A stretch of DNA of 64,000 nucleotides, taken from NCBI GenBank assembly GCA_021209875.1, contig JAGYVD010000005.1, positions 2,666,001 through 2,730,000 on the forward strand, read 5' to 3'. The stretch's first letter is position 1, and each line of letters starts with the position of its first letter. The stretch comes from Rosellinia necatrix. Taxonomy: Eukaryota; Ascomycota; Sordariomycetes; Xylariales; Xylariaceae. The translations under genes and the position numbers were made by a program. The notes below the pieces were generated by a model. That model was not told the DNA's origin. It did not search any database and worked only from the letters and a program-made list of their open reading frames with translations. Positions 22,267 through 33,394 of this stretch are shown here, piece after piece.

Positions 22267-23154
22267 ATGACCGGCATGATGAATCCAAAAATCATGAAGG
22301 CAAAACGAGCCCCGACAGGTGCCAGCTTCGAATTTAGAGATTACCGGCCACGAACGAAACTTTCAACCTCGCCAGATCCCGATCTGCATGTTGCCCACAA
22401 TACGTACTGGAGCTATTGCGGTCCGCTCCTCGCGGATAGCAAGAATTTACCGGCAAATTTCCACGAATGGGCGCTGGCGACACTGTCGGGCTCACTACTC
22501 CCGCGGCTGATGCCATTCTTGAGATTCGCCAACGGGGTTCTCAAAGAACATGGGCTCGACCACTACTGGCTGACGATCCGCGCCACGAAGGCGACCAGTG
22601 AGTTCGACAAGCCACGGTGGCATACCGACAATACGTTCTTCGCCCCCGGTGGCGGCGGCTTCAGAGTAATACAGCGGCAGAGCGAGGGCAGTGGCACGCT
22701 GGGCTGGCAGACGGATTGGAAGGTTTGCACCGCATTACTGGGCCCCTCGACGATGTTCATCCCGTCCGAGCACCAAGCCGAGGCGCGTAGGACGCAGCGG
22801 GCCACCAAAAGGGCCCTGGAAACGGAGCATGATTGCAATTCCATCCGCTGCATAGCGTGCGCCGCCACCTCGGACGCCGTCCGGGAGCAGCTTGCCGTGG
22901 AGCTGGAACCAATGGGCGTGGCACAAGCGGCGCCAGGCGAGTGTGCGTTCTTCGGCCTCGGACACGAGAACGGTGCGATGCATTCGGAGCCTTGTATGAG
23001 CGGCGGCGATCGGATTTTCGTCAACATTGTCCCCGGGAAGGAAAACGAGTTGAGGAGTTTGGTGGCGAAATGGGGGATGGAGAGTTTCCCTCGGTCATGG
23101 TGGATAGCACCAAACCTTCCCATGGATCGGCAGGCGAGTTTACAGAAATACTGA
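22267..23154 (+). CDS. Putative cupin-fold Fe(II)/2-oxoglutarate oxygenase-like protein (DUF1826-like?)
   Basis: Single ORF, 295 aa, in a GC-rich island with coding-like composition. It shows HxD (His119, Asp121 in RWHTDN), a beta-strand pair around KVCTALLGPSTMFIP (152-166), a small residue followed by the distal His (His239 in AMHSEP), and an Arg ten residues later (Arg249 in DRIFVNI). Spacing and order match the 2-His-1-carboxylate facial triad plus 2OG-binding Arg of double-stranded beta-helix oxygenases. The 'GP.T..P ... H..P....RI....P' layout recalls DUF1826 proteins. This is inference from motifs, not a sequence match I can verify. The N-terminus is basic; an upstream exon is possible. 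A long antisense ORF (22563-23123) is a shadow of GC-rich codons. Confidence 0.6.
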   Translation: MTGMMNPKIMKAKRAPTGASFEFRDYRPRTKLSTSPDPDLHVAHNTYWSYCGPLLADSKNLPANFHEWALATLSGSLLPRLMPFLRFANGVLKEHGLDHYWLTIRATKATSEFDKPRWHTDNTFFAPGGGGFRVIQRQSEGSGTLGWQTDWKVCTALLGPSTMFIPSEHQAEARRTQRATKRALETEHDCNSIRCIACAATSDAVREQLAVELEPMGVAQAAPGECAFFGLGHENGAMHSEPCMSGGDRIFVNIVPGKENELRSLVAKWGMESFPRSWWIAPNLPMDRQASLQKY

Positions 23155-24229
23155 CCGCGCCTAAGGCATCCCTACAGGCTTTGATGCCTTGACTGAGCCT
23201 GTTCTTGTCTTCGATGTTTGCCATTGGCACGAATACTACGTCTCCTTTCACTATAGTGCGTATAACAACCGTCGTCTACAACTAACCTGGCGACTGACCA
23301 CCTGCCAGCCCGCCGCCTAGGTTCTAGCAAACCGAGACTCCCCTCCCCCCGGAACGGTTCACATTCCCACCCTATTCCTCTCTGCCGCGGTATCCCCCCT
23401 AATTCGGAACCAGTATCACCTAATTTATTACCTGGATCAGGGATTGTGTCCGTTTTTGCAGGCTAGGGGCTAGCGAGGTAGCTGTGCAGGTCGAAGAGTC
23501 TGTTCGCGCATAAGTCCCCCGGCCATGAGTCTTAGGCCCTCACGGTATGCCTAGATGTATGAGCCTTGTCAAGGACTACCAGAATAAAATGGCCCGTGCG
23601 GGCATTCGATCGCCCAAACCATATGATGTGCACTGCTACGAGAGTGCCACAGACGCATAGGTTCCTCTAATAAGGCCGGCTCCGAGGCATATGTGCTCAC
23701 AGCTAAGCACGTGTGAATGGTAGTATATCACCAGTTAATGTTCCATGCAGAGCAGTGGTAAGGATACCCTACCCTTAGGCGGAGAAACTGAAACTTATCT
23801 TGACGGCTTCTACCATCCTTGCGACAACGATGGCCACGGCCTCTTTCTCACGCCGCCATTCGCTCACTACTTTAATACTCGAACCGCCCTACAGCAGTGC
23901 CTCTCAATCATTATTACAAGGGTTATCGCGCATTCCCCTTCATCCAAACCCAACATTCAGGAGACGGTGATATCTTCCCATTGTATTTACAGTCTTATCC
24001 AGGCTTTTCACTATCCCTGTCGGTCTCTCGAACCATATATTTGGGGTGTTGACCTTCTTAAATCATATTCCAGATGACGAGACACCAAATAACCATATTG
24101 AGCGCATCGCTGCGGCTTAAATCCACCTCGACAAATATCTACACAGTCCGTCCCCTCAGTCAAATCCCTTCCACAGTTCGTCACGAGTTAGGGGATAGGG
24201 ATGACATACACTACTAGGCCCCCGCCAGG
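23155..24229. other. Intergenic, no credible gene
   Basis: C-rich patch at about 23339-23400. The ORF at 23745-24077 has no recognisable features. Confidence 0.5.
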
Positions 24230-24600
24230 TCAACTACCAAAAAAAAAAAAAAGCCTCCATGTGAAGGGTTTCCTGATCCTATAACTGGGTGCTACGTATA
24301 AACCATGAATGGGGAACCATCTTGCAACTCCCCATTGTCTACATTCGTAGCTCGTCCAGTTCTGACCAAACCACAAAATTTTGAGCCATCCGTGTACAAC
24401 AGCGTAGAGTGGGTACATATCAAGCCCTTCACAGCAATGGGTCGCTGCATTAATAGTCCCGGAGATGCAGAGTCTGAACTGTCGTCGCCCTTGGCCATGT
24501 TGCCCAGTCCTACGAAATCGACAAGTTTGGTTGCAACCCCCTGTCAAGGCCGGGGTTTTTGCTCGCCCGCGAGCCACGTCTGCCACCTCTTGTAACACTA
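24230..24600 (-). mobile_element. Possible degenerate non-LTR retrotransposon fragment (RNase H-like)
   Basis: On the minus strand around 24292-24498 a frame reads LLYTDGSKFCGLVRTG, resembling the YTDGSK.xG start of RNase H domains in fungal Tad/LINE-type elements. A second frame covers the same DNA, and the ends dissolve into an A-run (24239-24252) and non-coding DNA. Only one short motif supports this, so it is weak. Confidence 0.25.
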
Positions 24601-27600
24601 TAGGAGGGCGACCATTAAGCAGTGAACAAGCCGATATATCCGACTATCGGCTTGAGGTTTACACCAGTCCTCGGCTTGCACACATCTACATTCGGCGGCT
24701 TTCAAATATCTCAAAGCCCATCGGCTGCCTCGAACTCTCTGCGGTTTATCCTAATTAGTTGGTCAAATTTCACTAAGCAATAAGCTTCTCTCTTTGTGAG
24801 ATCACAGGTCATTTGATGAGGACCCTGACGGCTAGCATTGTTATAGTGCCTAATTCATCATCTTCTGTCATCCGATGGAGAATACGTGCCGTCCATAGAC
24901 TCTCGCCAGGGCGTTGATGACATGATAACTACCCTTGGAATACCGTAAACTTGTTGAGTTAGAAGACGGAAATGTTTATTGAGCAACGCAGAAATGCAAT
25001 GCTCAATGACCTGCCTCGGAGGAACCTGTTCCCATCCGCGCCCGTTTCTTATTCTATGTATAATACTATCAACCCCCTTAGTCAAAGCCTCTCCATCGCC
25101 TAGAAGCCTTCAACCAATAATAGTTGATGTGAGAATGTCCAAAATATTTATCTACAGCTAACTAGAGAAAGACGTAAAGTCAGACAACTCTTAAACAACC
25201 CTCGGCCAACGATAGAAATCAACATTGACTCGCGCACATTGAACGCTAGAAAGCACATATGTAACTGGCGTAGCAGGTTTCCATTGCGTCTGCCCTTGAA
25301 TTGATAACCATTCACTCTTCAACTTCTAGATTTTTTTTTTTTCTTTCATGAAACTTTTTACGTTTTGACATATATGTAGCATAATGCGGCGTAAGCCCTA
25401 ATGCATTAAAGTCTAGTGGTGATGACTCCAAACCCAATCTATCGTGCGAAGAAGCGCTTAGAAACAACGTTGCGGCATATTAATTCATCCTATTTCCAAT
25501 ATTACAACTCCTGTCGTATATGGGAAGTCCTTATCTCATAGAATATAGGGGCATTTAATAGATAATAGCTCCGCTATTAAATACACCTACCGTTACACAT
25601 ACTTGTATTTCTCGCTTACTCAAGGGTACCATGAGGCTGCACCAGCGCGTATGTTTCCTCTGAGATGCTCATAGTGATATTCTAGGGTTCTACAAGTGCA
25701 GTAGCTCCTCACGAAAACGCCGTTATGAATCCCCCTGTGCACAAGGCATATAACAGCAACCTGGCTAATAGCTGTGGAACGTGCGAGGTTGGACCCTGTT
25801 CCCGACAGGAGGTTGATGTGTAGTGTAGACCAATCCCTCAGCTCTATGCCGAAGGCCAGATCCACAGCCACCGACCACTGCTCCAGGTCTTCTTCCATCG
25901 AATTCCCGCGACCCGGCCGTCCGCTTCCGGGATTGGGCCTGCTCACTGGAGGGCGTCGGCCCACCCCCCACGGGGTTCTGTCTGAGCCCGGACGGCCTGT
26001 GCGTTAACCGCATATGGGTAGCTGGGCTTAGTTCGCCGTACTATTCTTCCGCCGGTTCATCGATATCACAGTGGCTAGTGTAGGCTGCTTTCCCGTCTGA
26101 ATCTCGGCGGTGCGAAATTGGACGGGGATGGTGTTGTATGAATGAATGGTGGCAGTATCATGGTATACTTGCACAAACAGACGAGTCGGATGAATTGTTT
26201 GTGTGTACGGGTAGCGTTCTCGCTTGGGTTAGATGACCAAATACCAAAGCTGAACAAAGGCTTCCTAAAGTTCTAGAATGTCTCACAATATGTAATATGG
26301 CACAGTAGTGGTCTAGTTTGCGCTCAGACCTACAGTATCTAACTGGGGAAGGGGGGAGGGACGGGGGGGAGGAACAGTGCGGCACAACGATAACTAGTGT
26401 AAGCTGGGTTAGATGGTCAACCATATTGCTTTCCAGGACCTCTTTGGTAAATTTAATAAAATGTCCACTATTTAGAGGGTTACTCTATGGACAGATACTA
26501 GTGTAGTCAAATGGATGATAGAGGTGGTACCTAGTGTAGGTACCTAGGTAGATAAACGGATTGATAAACACTTACTGTCACCGGTTGAATGCAGGGTTGA
26601 AGTCTCTTTCAACTCCACGAGCGCGAAGATCGAGATCGACAAGCTACAGCGCCTTGGTAACTAAAAATCACGTGGTGAGGGGCAGAAGCCCACCTCAGCC
26701 CAGTATGTCCCGTAGATACCATACCTAACTGGGTACATACCTACCTGGTTACGTACTTAAGATAGTTGATTGGCACCTTTATGTTTATGATGTAAAATAT
26801 ACCACCCATGCATCTGCTCCGAGCACTGACACGAAAACCCCCAACCGAAAATTAAAGGGGGAAACATACGATACAACCATTGCTACCGACTCGCTTGGTC
26901 CTAATCGACATGGACTTGTGACTCATAGTAGAGAGAATAAATTGTGTTCGATCGTCATCTGTTATATATCTGGGTCTTTCAGATTGGTACACTACTTGTA
27001 TTATTGATAGCTATGAGATGTTGGAACAAGTCAGCGCACGCTTCAATTGAGATGGGGGTAACTATTCTCCGTTAGTCTAAAGGCTTGGGTGCATACGTAT
27101 TTGGCTTTATGCACTAATTACCTACCTAGGTACTTGTAATGTCGCCCATTTTGGTTGTCTTCTCACCTTGCCTGTAACCCTGGTGGTGCAAATCGGCTTG
27201 AATTCGTTTTCTGTTTGTCCATCATTCACATCACATAGTTCATGCGAACATCGGGCTTATGTGTGGATAGGTGCTGAGTACACTAGGTAGTTTCCTAGTG
27301 TACGCTACTATGTATTGATTTCCATGACCGTAAACACCGGCTGATAAAGCTGAGACCGTACGTGACCTGGGGCCGAAACGCCTCCCTCGGAAAGAGGGGT
27401 AATTCGTTCATGCCCCAGAACCAGGATAGCATGACCGTTTTGATAATACACAACTTATTGAACAAGCCTCCCTCCTCCATGCCGTTTGGACCTGCTTGTT
27501 GCATAACCGCCTCAATCCTGGTTGGGTGTGGAAATCCGAGTGAGAACTCATTTACACCTCCTGTACAGACGATATATGCTTACTACCCTGCCTCGTCAAA

Positions 27601-27818
27601 GCGTGGATGAAGATTTATTTGTTCAGATTGGCAGCAAATAGCAAATACCGTTTAAACTGAAACCTTGGGTCCTGCGCAGTGAAGATCCCGTCACAGTAGC
27701 ATCCAAGGCTGCCGACTTTGTGCAGTTATATTTTCTGCCGTACTCCCACAACAATGGGCTAGATTTTGGCTTGCCTCGTAATAGGTACAATATTGGTTAA
27801 AGTATTGGAGGAAGAAAG
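24601..27818. other. Gene-poor stretch
   Basis: Exact TACCTAGGTA at 26541-26550 and 27123-27132. A GC-rich patch at 25830-26010 has overlapping ORFs on both strands with no recognised domain. A purine-rich run lies at about 26346-26372. No supported gene. Confidence 0.5.
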
Positions 27819-27838
27819 GAGAGAGAGAGAGAGAGAGA
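27819..27838. repeat. (GA)n microsatellite
   Basis: About ten GA units. Confidence 0.95.
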
Positions 27839-30497
27839 AAGGAGACATGAAAACACAACAGGTTCGCCCTAGCCCCGTGAAACGGGCCTATGATTACATA
27901 TACTGTATATGATATACACGACATTTAAGGTGCAGTATGCAAACGCCACTATCTATACCTTTTGCGACATGATTGAGTACTGAAACTACAGGTATATGTA
28001 TAGAACAGTTAAAACCTTTCTTTTTCCCCGTTGTGCCACAGAGCCTTTTGTCGGGTATTCATCCGTTTAGGTAGATATATTTGTGACTGGTCGCCTACGT
28101 GGGACGCGATATGGATTAGTATTGTCTCGTGGCTAGAACACGCGGACGCGTGGGGGTTTGTCGGATATAGTGGGTGGTAACAAGAGACGGTCAGCTTTGC
28201 CACGCGTAGACCCCGTGCATCGGGTCAGAAAGCACGATGGACAGCGGATAATATCCTGTCTTTCGTGACCTAGTGGCAGGTCCTAATAAGCAGATCCAAG
28301 CTGCCAGAAGCGTATGGACTCGGGGGTTTCTACCGTTTTTGAGTTTGCTTCCGACAGTGTACCAGGATACAGGATACAGGATGCCAGTACGATCATGTGA
28401 AAGAAAGCCTGGAGATAGTTATCTAGAACGGGTGTTGACTGGCAAGGCCAACAAATGCAAACTGCCCGTCTCAATACCTACCATAGTTTCGGTAGTTGCA
28501 GGCGCTTTGGATTACACGTCGTAGTGCACCTGGGATCGATCTAATGCTAGTGTGCAGACGAAGCTGTCATCAAAGTCTTAGCGAACACGGGCTTTGTATT
28601 TGAAACGTCGACAAACACACACTACCTGGGTAGGTAGGTAGCTACCGAACACCTTCATGCACGTCACTCACTCACTACCTTCGCATATACCTGGTGTTGA
28701 GGGTCCGGTGTTCTGCGGCTGCTGGTGGCCGATGATTGATTGGGGTTGGCGCAGGTACTTTCATCACCTCATTAGCTTAGTTATCTTGAGGATTTGGACA
28801 ACATAGCCAACTCATCCGAGCCAATGCTATGGACGCCATTAACAGCGGGCGACCTGAAGATCTCACAGCTTGATTTTAGTGTAGTGTCGCAGTACTTATG
28901 TAGGCACACCACACACACCAAGAAATTTCCGCACATCACTCATTGATCCGGGACCCCCTTTCGTTTCCCAATCCCGCAGAGTAGATCCCTGCATAGAGCT
29001 TTCCATTTATGGGATGTAATCTCACAGGCAATTGATTCATTGGCCTGCGGTGGGCCTGCAGGTGAAATATGATGGGGCTTTCCGAAATTTCTCGCCTGCA
29101 AGGGTGTCCTTGCGTCCTGCATTAGCGCTGCTGGGTCTCCCATTACTGCAGCAAATATACACTATATACGCATTAGGTACTGTGTTATGTATGTACATAC
29201 ATACATACATACATACAATGCTGGTGTACCTGGACCCCTGTGATCGAACCTGCGAAAGTGACTTGGAATTTACTGGAGCTGAACCTAGTGGGCAAGTATA
29301 TATTGCATTAGCACATATGTTGCCTGCAGCCCCCGCGGTTCTTGCTGTATCCGGTACCCAATGATGATATCAGTTACCGGGTTCTGTTTCTCTAGACTGC
29401 AGTATTAGAAACCCAATCCAGCGCCAATCCGGGCTTCTGAAGTCCCATTTGAGCTCTGGGCCCCATTTCTATGTGACATTAGCTTGAGCCTAGGACATGT
29501 TGCAACCTCTCCCCCGGTGCAGCCCCTGTTCAAACCCCTGCTCGGACCGCCAATGTAACCCTTCTAGTGTATGGTATCTGGTAGGTAGCCGGCGCAGCCA
29601 GTGTAGGCACAGTGTGCTTTGCGGATGTGGGCAGGCGGTGGTAGATTGTGGTGGAAGGGGAAAACACGAACGATATCACCTTGGTTTCGATCCCCTCGTC
29701 AATTGGCACCCTCATTGGCGTGCCTGCCCTGCAGTTCGCATGTAAGGTACATAGCTACTTGCACGGCACCATAGTGTGTTACCTACTGGCAGCTACTGCT
29801 CAAATCCTCGTCCCTTGGCGGTTCTCACAGTGCCCATAGTTGGTCGTGGCCTCCAGCGACAACACGAGACTACCAGTTATGTACACTGCGACCCAGCCAG
29901 AGGACTTCGCTACTGCCAAATACCACCGTACTCTGTTATACCAACGCAACTAACAGGAACGAAAGAGCACTCCTTCACCCACGCTCGTTTTCCCATTGCA
30001 TTGTCACACTTGGACTCGGCGCACGCTCCCTTATCGCATATCCTCGCCGTTCCGTTGTGTCCATCCCTCCCTTGCCGGACCTACCTATCCTTGGTGTCCT
30101 CTCCTTTGAGTTTATTTCCCGCTCCTTCCCTTATTTCCTCGCTCTCGTGCCCTCTCCTTCACCTTCAAATCCTTTCTCCCCCGGCTGTCGAAGTCGCTAC
30201 AGCAAGTCTGAAGCTTCTTCCCCGCGGGCTGCAGCACACGACAACCGCTCGCCTAGTCGGCCTAACTATGTTCTGTGTCTTCGCTTGTTAGGCTAGGCTC
30301 GAAGAAGACGGCCAAAGCCACAAACCGAGATAGCTATACGGTAGCGAATTTAGTCCCTCGTTTCGACGCCTCTAATTGACCCTCGAGCCACGGCTTCTCT
30401 TCAACCCACGGCTGGTGCCGCCCGAGCCCGTGTCGTTTCTGGGTGAATTGACTTTCATCTCGCCAAGCTTACGGGATTATACACAACCATAGTGGCC
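27839..30497. other. Gene-poor stretch and presumed promoter/leader of the DENN gene
   Basis: ACAT repeat at about 29194-29217. From about 29950 the DNA becomes C/T-rich (CCCTCCC, TCCTCGC), typical of fungal promoters and 5' leaders, leading to the ATG at 30498. ORFs across this part are compositional. Confidence 0.5.
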
Positions 30498-33394
30498 ATG
30501 GCACCGTCGCTCAACACGCATTCTTCGTTTACGCGGCCGCGTACCAGCGACCGCGAGGCTCGTCCAAGCACCCGGGACCAGGCGGACAGCAACCTCATCA
30601 TACCGAGCCGGACGTCCTCGCTTCACTCGCGCATTACCCAGCCTATTCCCGGTACTCTCAATGGGAAGCCACAGCAGCGGACGCCGAAGACGCTCACTCA
30701 TGCCTACATGGTATGTGGCGTTGGGCGCGAGCCTGCGCAATGGGTAAAAGCTCCTGCTCCTGCCCAGGGCAAAATTGGGCACATGAAGGGTGCTGTTGGT
30801 CAATTCTGGCTTCCCGAGATCCTAGGTAGTAGCCCGCGGTTGGAACAGGACAACGAAGTTGCCAGAGCTCTGCATGCTGCTATGCGCGTATGTGAAGACT
30901 TCCATTCCGCGCGCTATTCTTAGCCGCCCGTCATATTGACTTGTTCGTAGGCTTGTTTCCCTCACGATGTCGAGATCTGCACCGGTCGCAGTCAGCCGCA
31001 CTGTGTCCACCACGCCTTCGTTCTTCAACAGGATTCGTCGCATACGTTGTACGGCATTTGCTTGCGTGTATGGTCACGCGCCGATGAGAAGCGAGCCGAA
31101 ACGATTCGAGACCTGCGGAAGCGCACCGAGACCGATTTCTACGATAACCCGGATGAGACCTACTGGATCCCCTATTGTTTGTCTTTCCTCTCGCGTTACC
31201 CCTTATACAATCTCCTGGGAGACTACCTTCGCGGCATGTGGATTCACTGGAATAAGGCAACAAACCTTTTCCATGCTGAAGAGGTCTCGCGGATTCTCAG
31301 CTTTCCTGCGCCGCGACTGAACGATTTGGTCCGCATCGATATGAAGGATTATGCCCTTTGCTACCAGTTCCCCTCATCGCCCACTGGCTTCCAAAACTTC
31401 GCCATGTGGCCACTCTGGAGCTGCTTGTCGGTTCCCAATATCGTGGGCGTGATCGAGGCAGCAATGTCTCCCACACGACGTATCATTTTTGTCAGCCATT
31501 ATCCCGCGATGCTAACTACCGCTGCTGAAACCATTCGCTTCTGCGTTCGAGTTTACGAGTGGAGTGGTCTTTATGTACCTGTTGTTCATGCTCGCCATGC
31601 GAAGGATCTTGTCCAGGAACCTGGTCCATATATCCTAGGTATCACGGCGGAGTGCCGATCACTTTTTACCGCACCTACTGATGCACTCGTCGTCGATCTT
31701 GATCGCAATTTTGTTCTCACGTCGAGCCCACCTACCGCTTTAAGCCCAGGTCAACGGAATAAGTTTGTTACCCGGTTAACTCAAGCGCTGAATGGCGATG
31801 TGGCTCCGTCTGGCGTCCCCCATCACCTGCGGTCGGCCTATGGGGGTGGGAAGCTTGTTCCAGCGGGGCAAATCATCGTCATGCGTGGCGAGGTCGAATC
31901 GATTCAGGATCCCGAGTGGTGGAACCAAGATGCCATTATGGCTGTCATGGACCACGTGTGTGAAAAGATGGTGAGCACTTTTCGTCGAAATATGTTTTTG
32001 CACACAATGCTGATATGATTCTAGGGACGCAATACTGGGCTGAAGGCAGTTTTCGGCGGCCCTGTGAAGAAACCTCTGATGACTAAGGTGTCTATGAGAC
32101 ATTTGAATGAGGTGATCAGAGAGCGCAATCAATTCTCGCGGGATGCCGGGGAAGCATGGCAAGACTTGATCAACATGAAGGGTCGTATGGACACGGAACT
32201 TGCCAAAGTTACCAAGAGGAACAATTACTTGGTTGAAGAGCTTGAGAGATGGAAGCAACAGGTTAGTCCTCATATCTACCGTGTCTGCTAAGTCTTATTA
32301 ACCGTCCTTTACAGTTCCTCAAATTCCAAACCTTCGCCGAGCAACTCACCAAGGAGACGCAAGATCTCAAGACCAAGATCGAGGCCCACAAACGAGAGAA
32401 CCGCCGGTTGGCCAGTCTGGTTGATCAACAAAAGGATGATAATGCTCGTCTTTCTGTCCGCTTGACTGGCACGGAGAAACAGCGTGATGATGCTCTCGAG
32501 GCACTTGTGCTGCAGCAAGAAATTGCAGAGGAGCTTGAGCGGGAGCGTAAGCGCAACAAGAAGGAGTTGGCGGCACTGCAACAGACAAACGCAACCATGG
32601 TCCGACAGCGAGATGAAGCCCGACGTGTGGTCTTGCACCTGCGTAGCTTGATCGGCGGACAGTCTCATCATATGGAACATCTAGTTCGTTCCATCACAAC
32701 TCCAGATGATATGATGAGCGAGCTTGGGGAGAGCCTTGAGGACGAAGACGACGAATCGGACTCCAATGGTGAGCAGCTGCGTCCACGTCAGATGATATCA
32801 CTTACTTATCTCTCTCAAGGCCATCTTGCCACCCCTACTCGAAACCAGGCCAAGCGTGTTTCCGCCGCTAGCTTTAAGGATGTTGCAGACCGCCATCTCA
32901 AGGACAAGACTGATGCAATCGCTCATATTATTAGAAATATTTCTGAGCAATGCCAGGCTGCCGTTGAGGGCCTGCAACTCGCTCATGATGCCGACAGCGA
33001 GCGGCCGAGGGCTTCATCACGCCGCACTAGCAATATGTCTATTGCTCGCAGCGAGGATGGCCATGATAACTCAGCTACCTCTGATGGAGGAGATGATGCT
33101 CTGCTCCATCCTTCGGGGCGGTTTTCTAGTATCCCTCCCACCCCGGATCTGATTCCCAATCGCAGTAGCACTTCAATGTCATTTGCTTCAACAATGACAA
33201 CGCCGGAGCGATCAAGCCTACAATATAATGTTGCGAACGAAATCCCCACAAAGATCCTGGAGGATGACGAGGATGACATGGCGGACCGAAGCGAGGGCGA
33301 GGTGATGCCCCAGGAACCTAGTGTCATGAGTAAGCATAGCTTACTTCACCGATCATCAGGTGCTCGCATCAGCGCTTTTGGCGGCACTAGGTAG
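30498..33394 (+). CDS. DENN (AEX-3) domain protein, probable Rab guanine-nucleotide exchange factor
   Basis: Four exons, 30498-30887, 30951-31970, 32025-32261 and 32315-33394, with introns of 63, 54 and 53 nt, all phase 0, give 908 aa. An uDENN-like part (about residues 95-170: AVGQFWLPEILG, HTLYGICLRVWSR) precedes the core DENN domain (about 200-400: FAMWPLWSCLSVPNIVGVIE, RRIIFVSHYPAM, YILGITAE) and a dDENN-like helical part to about 545. A coiled coil (about 520-665, KETQDLKTKIEAHKRENRRL) is followed by an acidic, Ser-rich disordered tail. DENN proteins activate Rab GTPases in vesicle traffic; the specific Rab is not inferable. GTGAGC...CAAG at 32769-32819 could be a fourth, 51-nt intron, in frame whether or not it is spliced. 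The family call is strong. Confidence 0.9.

Noticed and set aside
22563..23123. 186-codon antisense ORF in the oxygenase-like gene
   Set aside because: Shadow of GC-rich codons on the other strand; no coherent motif.
24858..25085. Minus-strand ORF thought to be a reverse transcriptase piece
   Set aside because: No catalytic YADD-type box or other RT motif could be pointed to.
25620..26010. GC-rich patch with ORFs on both strands
   Set aside because: Protein-like in places but the frames conflict and no motif is recognisable; left as intergenic.
29640..29720. T-loop-like GGTTTCGATCC
   Set aside because: No D-arm, anticodon arm or matching acceptor stem upstream.
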